64,000 nt of DNA from Nephrocerus scutellatus (lineage: Eukaryota > Arthropoda > Insecta > Diptera > Pipunculidae), in NCBI GenBank assembly GCA_947095585.1, contig OX352766.1, positions 868,001 through 932,000 of the forward strand. The letters are read 5' to 3'. Every line of letters begins with the position of its first letter. The stretch's first letter is position 1. The translations under genes were made by a program, and so were the position numbers. Positions 58,140-64,000 of this stretch are shown in pieces. The notes under the pieces are model-generated. The model was not told where the DNA came from and searched no databases. It was given only the letters and a program-made list of their open reading frames with translations.

Positions 58140-58930
58140 AGTCTTTTCGAAAGAAAGGCGTGTAAGCAGCAGTCAGCAGAGCATCTGCGATTAAAGCGAC
58201 TGAATAAAAGCAAAGCAGCAGACAAGAAATTGACGGAATTCCCGCAGAAATTATTCAGGAGTATCGGTGGAACACCTCTGCACTCCTCCTGCAATGACCA
58301 TGGCAGACAGAGAGGAGTACTCTTGAAAATGACAACTGGAATGATCGTCAAAGCTCCCGAAGAATTTGAATCTTACAGAGGGCACAAAGTTGAGTGGCTA
58401 AGATAGGTAGACCGCATAGAAGAGCACTTTGAAGAGCAAGCAGAATTCCGTAAAGTGGTTCTTACTGTTCAGATTAACATTAACATTGGATAGATTATCA
58501 TTGAGTGAAGATCGCCACGCCCACGTTTGCTTAAAGCCAACAAAACCTACTTTAGTCTGTCAAGGCTCTTCAAATCCAGGAATTAAACCATAACATCCAA
58601 GCTGTTGGTGTATAAGACAATGGTCATACAAGTACTCACTCCGGGACTTGGGTTCTTAGCAAGAAGCATTTTAAGAAGAATTTTTGGCTCCATATGTGAG
58701 GAAGGACGATTTCGGTGAGTCTATAATTATACGAGCGTTATCAAGATGTCGACGTCGTGAAGAGAATTAAGCTCGGTAAGCTCCGGTGGGCAGGGCATCT
58801 AGCTCGCATGAGTGAAAGGGCATCCTGCTTCAAAAGTCTTTTGTAGTAGGATTTATGGGAGCCCGGTTGTAAAGCCAAATATGAGGGGCACAGTTGTAAA
58901 GCCATATATGATAGGAAGATCGCTACTTTA
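58140..58930 (+). pseudogene. RTE-like LINE relic with internal deletion
   Basis: A 130-codon frame (58,014-58,406) ends in RTE sequence: LKRLNKSKAADK and LFRSIGGTPLHS (58,243-58,280), then MTTGMIVKAPEEFE, the region before RT motif A. EEQAEFRKV at about 58,430-58,457 follows (family EEQAGFRxGRS). Then the core RT is missing and the text jumps to ANKTYFSLSRLFKS near 58,527-58,575. The C-terminal SICEEGRF and LGKLRWAGHLARMS (58,774-58,815) matches 1-605. The first part of the open frame (58,014-58,140) is not recognisably RTE. Confidence 0.8.
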
Positions 58931-58931
58931 C

Positions 58932-59125
58932 CTGGATGTGTATATAGATTTTGTGGAGGCTTTCGATTAGTGTCAACACAGAGTTCATCTGGCGTAGGTT
59001 ACTACCAAGAGTCGCGTTTTGCATAGAGGATAATTGTTGCAGGAATTCGCTATCCAAAGTGGGGTAAGACAAGGCTGCATCCATTCACCAATACTATTTC
59101 TGTTGGCTTAGCAGTGTTGTTCTTC
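58932..59125 (+). pseudogene. RTE-like RT core fragment, out of order
   Basis: LDVYIDFVEAFD (58,932-58,967) is RT motif A with its catalytic Asp; a stop follows at once. FAIQSGVRQGCIHSPILFLL (59,046-59,105) is motif B. These core motifs lie downstream of the C-terminal domain at 58.5-58.9 kb, the reverse of their order in a normal ORF. They must come from a second insertion or a rearrangement. Confidence 0.8.
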
Positions 59126-61270
59126 ACCTACCTATATGCACATTCATTACCTTAGAGAGTGTAGGTACAAGAATACTTAGTATTTTTATCCCTCAAAATG
59201 TTCCGAATCTTATTACATTGGGGCAAATCGAAATCGCGATATACAAAAAGAACGCGATACGAGTACATGATGTAAATAGATACCTGTAGGGATTTAGTTT
59301 TTAAGTATTTTTAATAATAAAAGATACTTAAAGTTTTAAGTAGATTACGTTTTTTTTTATCTTATAAGGTTGTTATTGTAGATTGACTAACTTTTGTTCT
59401 TAATAATTGTAATATAATTTACAATATAATATAATTAATGCGAACCCGAAGGGCGAAGTTAATAATCAGCAGAGTGGAATCAGCGTGCGTGTGTGCATTT
59501 GTCTGTTTGTACGTATATCAGTTTGTTAACTCGTGTATCTCGGCTTCTATCAGTCAGAATTTGACGAGACTTTTTTTAAAACTATTGATTAGCGCTTGGC
59601 TTGCGATGACAGGGGAGTAATAAATGGGAAACTGAGCAAAATACTCTATCAACGCATCGAATTCGAATTTTGTCACCCCTAAAGGTATGCAGTATGTTAA
59701 GTGTGTATTTTTACGTCAATTTCTATATTCCCTTATGACTGAAAAACTACATTTAAAATTGCATACTATTAGGCTTTCAATATAATTCAGTATTCAGACA
59801 ATTGGAGTAAGTTGCAAAATTTCTAAAAGTTTATCTTTTACCAAAAATAAAAGTGTAAACCTTGTCTGACGTTCTAGCATTGACAGATTATCAAAACAGG
59901 TCAAATGTGCGCTTGTATTAAAATACAAAATTGTTATGTCCCTATTGAAAAACCCATTACTGTTTTATTCTTGAAATGAGAGAGAGTGACACAGTCGGTT
60001 AGTACGTGCTGTAGGGTGCTATTGCTGTTGCTGCTGTTAACGTTGAACAAAAAAATCCCTCATACATGTCATTAATTATTGCTAATTGTGTATCTACGCG
60101 CGCGCGCACCCAAATCTGAGTCGCTTTTTGAAATATTTCGGGCTCATACAATTGTTCTGGTAGTTGTTGTGTTGTTGTGTATGGAGTGCGGAGAGTTCAG
60201 TTTGGAGTGCGGATTGCGGATTGCGGACTGAGGACTGTGGAGTGTTGTGTCCCCCTTTGATGTATGTATTTTGTTTTAATTTCAATTATTTCTGGAGGGG
60301 TAGAGGGGGATTGGTGTTTGTATTGTGAACAAATCTCAACATAAACGCACATTTTACACACAGAGCTACGTGTCCTCACATAGGTACTTCTCAAGTACAC
60401 CCAGCACGTCAAAGCGGCAACAGCATCATCAGAATCTGCCGTGCACGCATGCGCACAATAACATAATGCACCTCCTTGTTTTGTGTTGTGCGGGAAGCGG
60501 CCATTTTTTGTTGTTGTTGTTGTTGTGGTTTATTTTACTTAATTCGTCGTTTTTCTTGTGCATTGTTTTTGATATCGGTTTTTTGAGAGCCTTACAACAA
60601 GTGGTAACGAGGAGGATGACAATGACAAATACAACAGCATAAGCAACACAAATGAAGCTACCTGAGGAGGCCTGGCTGTCTCCAGAAAGAAATCAGATCC
60701 AGAGAATCAGATTCCAGATTCAGATTGAGCCCGAAAAGTACTCGTACTCAATCACTGACTCGGCAGTCGTTGCGCTGACGTCTCGTGTACTTTACGACGC
60801 TCTTTGCTTGCATTGCTCATCGTAATGTAATGCAGATGCTGTTGGCAGGCAGGAGCGAGGAGCGATTGCAGCTTAAAGCAGGTGGAAGCTGTGTATGAAG
60901 GGCGGGGCAATAGGCAGAGAGTCGCAGCACGCAGAGTTGTATGTTGGAATCAGAACAGGTAGCCTTCTGGCCCTACCCTTTTTTTCTTTTGATGAGGCGT
61001 ATGTCGCATCTTTGTCGTCTCATTACAATTTTGACGACTGAAGACTGATGGCCGGCCATCATCAGCTGCTAGTATTGCTTTGATGCGGCGGTGATAGTGG
61101 CGGTTGCGGTGTCTGACTGATAGAGGAGGAGACAGAATGGATAGTTGGCCGGACGGACGGACAGATGACTGACACAAACACAAACATGTTTGTGATGCAT
61201 TGATGGTTGTGGTTCCTTGGTTTCTAGAACCTCTAAAGTTTTAATTGAGATTTGTTTGCTGTGCGGCATT
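59126..61270. other. Non-coding stretch
   Basis: No gene is recognised. It includes AT-rich sequence near 59,400-59,440, a CGCG run near 60,098-60,108, GTT runs near 60,508-60,530 and GAGTGCGGA repeats near 60,183-60,240. A dispersed ~130-bp repeat is listed separately. Confidence 0.4.
59850..59980 (+). repeat. Dispersed ~130-bp repeat, copy 2
   Basis: This is the counterpart of 43,447-43,575: TAAAAGTGTAAACCTTGTCT, CATTGACAGATTAT, ACAAAATTGTTATGTCCC and TATTGAAAAACCC in the same order and strand. Confidence 0.6.
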
Positions 61271-61274
61271 CTTA

Positions 61275-62010
61275 AACTTATGTTAGAGTAGTGAGTTTTA
61301 TCCGCGACCTTACACCTTACCTATTCTTGTCGACTTCAGTAAGGCATTTGATAGCTATGATTTTTAAAACTTAGTAGCTTCTTTTCCATTTCTAACTCAG
61401 CAGTTAGTCTGTTCCGTTCGTATTTGCCAGGCAGATCCCAGTGAGTCTCCATCACAGGTAATTGTTCTGCATTTGCATCAATAACTAAAGAAGTCCCACA
61501 CGGCACTCTCTTGGTACCTATCTTCTTCAGCCTATTTATGAATGATTTGCCATCAGTATTATTAGACAATATTCTTGTTTGCTGATGATGTGCAAGTTGC
61601 TCATGTAATTGCTCTAATCCTGCGATGTGTGTATCTTAGTTTAATGATGATCTAATGGTTATCTCTAACTGGACCTCGACGGATCAGTTTATTCTGACTC
61701 CAAGCTACATCATTTTACAATTTAGTCACTTGCTTAAGTAGCGATACTGATAAGTGGACAGCAAATCCAGTTCTCTAATAAGGTGGTGAGCTTCGGTTTT
61801 ACATGAACAGATGAAACTCTATCATGGGATTTGCACATTAGCGATGTTATCTGTCGGATTTAGTCAATCTTACGACAGCTCTATACCTGGTAAAAGATAT
61901 CTAGTCAATCCAGATGAAGACAAAGCTGGTGCAATCAATGGTTATGCCGCTCTTCAACTATGGTATTGCGGTATATTCTTATAGTATGGGCAATCTACAA
62001 GCCTTAAGCT
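61275..62010 (+). pseudogene. CR1/jockey-type LINE RT relic
   Basis: PILVDFSKAFDSYDF (61,322-61,365) is RT motif A with its catalytic Asp. TKEVPHGTLLVPIF near 61,483-61,525 is a decayed motif B (GVPQGSxLGPxxF), and FMNDLPSVL follows. LFADDVQVAH (FADD at 61,578-61,589) is an intact motif C. TKLVQSMVMPLFNYGIAVYS near 61,927-61,985 is the thumb-side motif. Frameshifts separate the motifs. Confidence 0.8.
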
Positions 62011-62011
62011 T

Positions 62012-62350
62012 CCTATAAATGACCTTTATGGCGTTCGCTTCAGGTCCGTCGCGTCGGCCAGATTCTTGGCCACCTCTGGTGTTTCACAAGGCAGTCATCT
62101 AGGCCCGCTCTCTTCATCCTAACTATAAATTATCTTTAAAGCGTTCGCTTCAGGTCCGTCGTATCGAATAGATTCTTAACCACTTTGGTGTTCCACACGG
62201 CAGCCATCTAGGCCCCCTTCTCTTCATCCTAACTATAAATGATCTTTATAGTGTTCGCTCCTGGTCCGTCGAATAGAACAGATCTTTGGCCTTGGCCTCT
62301 GGTGTTCCACAAGGCAGCCATCTAAGCCACCTTCTCTTCATCCTAGTCTA
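62012..62350 (+). repeat. Three-copy tandem array of an RT motif-B segment (~110 bp)
   Basis: GGTGTTCCACAAGGCAGCCA-like anchors start at 62,078, 62,187 and 62,301 (spacing 109 and 114). Each encodes GVPQGSHLGPLLFIL (with a Ser or His for one residue in some copies), then TINDLYSVRSWSVE and NRFLA. The order is again wrong for an element: motif B is repeated after the thumb of the preceding relic. The wording SHLGP links it to 11.8 kb and 54.7 kb. Confidence 0.88.
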
Positions 62351-64000
62351 CAAGTTCATTGAACACCAGGCGGGCTTTCATTTAGAATCTGGTTCTGTGT
62401 TTGTGGGTCTTCATCAAAGCTCTCTGCTGTTGTTGCACTGATCAAGCAATGATGTGTGGTTATTGTTATTGCTGATGATCATGATGGCCTGTGTGTTGTC
62501 GACCCCAAATACCAATAATATGTAATAATAACTTAATTGTGACTTAATTGTAAGATCTGAGTCGCTCTCTTATGCATTCTCCTATTCATCGCAGCACCAA
62601 TGAATCGCGGTAATGAGGCAGCCAGCGAGTCAGACAGACAGCAGATAGTTTAGTTTTTTTTTTCTGGAACAGGAGGAGCAGGAGCAGCATCAGAAGAGGA
62701 GTACAATAGCAGCTGGCCATTTTCTTTGGCCGCCATCATCGTCTCCACCCGTTGGTCATTTGTTTGCCTGCTGCTGCTGTTCGTCATCCGTCAGACGATG
62801 TTCAATTAAATGATAAAGACACAAATTAACTGAATATTTTCACACACACACACACGAACACACATACACTTACACACACGCAGATACACAGCAAATGGGA
62901 ACGACGCCGATGCGATGCGAATCACGAAAAATTAAGAGGAAATCTGTTGTCCATCGTTGTGTCTGTACACTCGTCACTCGCCACACATCACACTCCAATC
63001 GAACGTCCGACCGTCCGTCGTTAGTCAGTCAGTCAGTCAGTTAGTCGTCCGACAACCCAAACCGAAGCTAATTGAAATCACGCGCATTCACACAGTAATT
63101 AATGACAGATCAGAATGATCTTCAGCGATCGTCGTTGCTGTCATCATCATCCACAGTTGCCCGCCCGTCCGTCCGTCTGTGCTCACCGCTCTCAAGGAGG
63201 CGGGCACAAAGGAGGTTTCCCCTAGCACATCAGAGCCGCTGATTCCGTTATGGTTTTTTGTTTCTTTTCTTTGGTTCCAGCACCATCGTCGCTGATCTTT
63301 CCTCGGTCTGACTTAAGTTTTTTTTTTTTTTTTCTCGTACGTAGATCTTGGCGCACAAATCAAATTCGGCGGCAGTGGCGGTGGCGGTGGCGGCGTCGGT
63401 CCCGTCTTTGGTGTGTTTTGATTTATTGTTTCGATCGGCGGTTCTTGGTTCGTTCACTCGTCCGCGCGACCAACAGTACCACATCCGATCGACCGAGTAG
63501 ATACAATTGAAAGATATGCGGGCTTTGTTGGGCAAGCGGAAAGAGATACTTTCCATAGGTGGTGTAGTGGTGGTGAGGATTTGTGTGTGTGTGTGTGCAC
63601 TTTTTTGTAATTAGATCGCGAAAATCACTTAAGTGCGCAGTTATTGACGCGAATCGAGAAATCGGCCAACTATCCGAACAGTTTATGTATCTGCATGGGT
63701 ATGCTGGCGACGGTTCGTCTGATTGCTTAGTTTTCTAAATGAATTCATATCTGAGAAGAGCTCAGGTATTTGCTTAGGCATCCTCATGCTCCATTTTCGA
63801 AGTAAAGATAGCGTCCTTCCCTCCTAAAATCGCAGCAAAAGCCATAAAGAACCATCCAGAACCAATATCAGAAAAGATTCGAACTTGGACCAGCAACCAC
63901 TTATCACTTAGACGTATCACATAATTTTTAGCCATCGTCATAAATTTTTGCTAAAGAGGGAGAGAGAGAGAGAGAACCGAAGAGAGGAAGTTGAAACGCT
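62351..64000. other. Non-coding stretch to window end
   Basis: No gene is recognised. It has (CA)n near 62,841-62,856, GTCA repeats near 63,023-63,040, T-runs near 63,318-63,335, (GGCGGT) near 63,368-63,395, (GT)n near 63,580-63,598 and (GA)n near 63,958-63,976. The 102-codon minus frame 63,556-63,248 and its plus shadow show no domain. Confidence 0.4.

Noticed and set aside
1..64000. tRNA, rRNA and well-known fly microRNA genes
   Set aside because: Scanning by eye for tRNA box A/B patterns and for familiar mature microRNA sequences gave nothing convincing. A tRNAscan-SE or Infernal run would settle this.

Overview
This window reads as non-coding DNA from a large, repeat-rich insect genome, most likely a fly (Diptera). 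The evidence for that is the mix of R1/LOA-, jockey-, CR1- and RTE-type non-LTR retrotransposon relics with mariner relics, the abundance of GTT/CAA, CA/GT and GAC microsatellites, and A-rich leader-like sequence. The species cannot be fixed from sequence alone. I see no intact protein-coding gene, no rRNA, no tRNA, no CRISPR array and no bacterial operon structure. Nearly all long open frames are either low-complexity artefacts of tandem repeats or pieces of decayed transposons.

Layout. Bases 1-1.3 kb hold the 3' part of an RTE-like retroelement followed by an unusual inverted/tandem repeat block. Bases 2.6-6.6 kb hold a satellite-like repeat (minus strand), a jockey-type reverse transcriptase (RT) scrap and a LOA/R1-group element (minus) with RT motifs. 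Bases 8.8-11.2 kb hold a second R1/LOA-group element (minus) keeping endonuclease, RT and C-terminal pieces. Bases 13.9-17.5 kb stack a LOA-type endonuclease (plus), a ~165-bp repeat array, an R1-type RT (minus) and a ~110-bp minisatellite. Bases 20.5-24.2 kb hold a 1.15-kb minisatellite, a CR1-like RT scrap and a 9-bp repeat array. Bases 24.3-25.1 kb are a mariner relic (minus). Bases 25.1-34.1 kb are mostly single-copy-looking DNA; their right end (33.4-34.1 kb) resembles a 5' leader exon with two possible splice donors and a 29-codon ATG frame. It is the only plausible piece of a host gene.

Bases 34.4-38.7 kb are a pile of retroelements: a CR1-like RT whose motif-B segment is tandemly repeated five times, a jockey 3' end inserted into that array, a second mariner scrap, an RTE RT (minus), a LOA element with an RNase H domain, and a jockey RT. 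Bases 42.1-43.0 kb are a 0.9-kb minisatellite. Bases 46.6-48.9 kb repeat the 1-1.3 kb theme: the same inverted/tandem block beside an RTE-like element (minus). Bases 51.8-52.7 kb are a long CT tract containing three 47-bp hairpin repeats. Bases 54.4-55.3 kb are a decamer array next to a CR1/jockey-type 3' end. Bases 57.3-57.9 kb are a five-copy ~120-bp tandem array. Bases 58.1-59.1 kb are a rearranged RTE element. Bases 61.3-62.4 kb are another RT, again with its motif-B segment in three tandem copies. The intervening stretches look like intron or intergenic host DNA with microsatellites.

The genes do not work together as a system. What unites the window is repeated local amplification of transposon debris. 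The most interesting patterns are the recurring tandem multiplication of the RT motif-B segment in three relics and the two-locus composite repeat at 0.6-1.3 kb and 46.6-47.9 kb.
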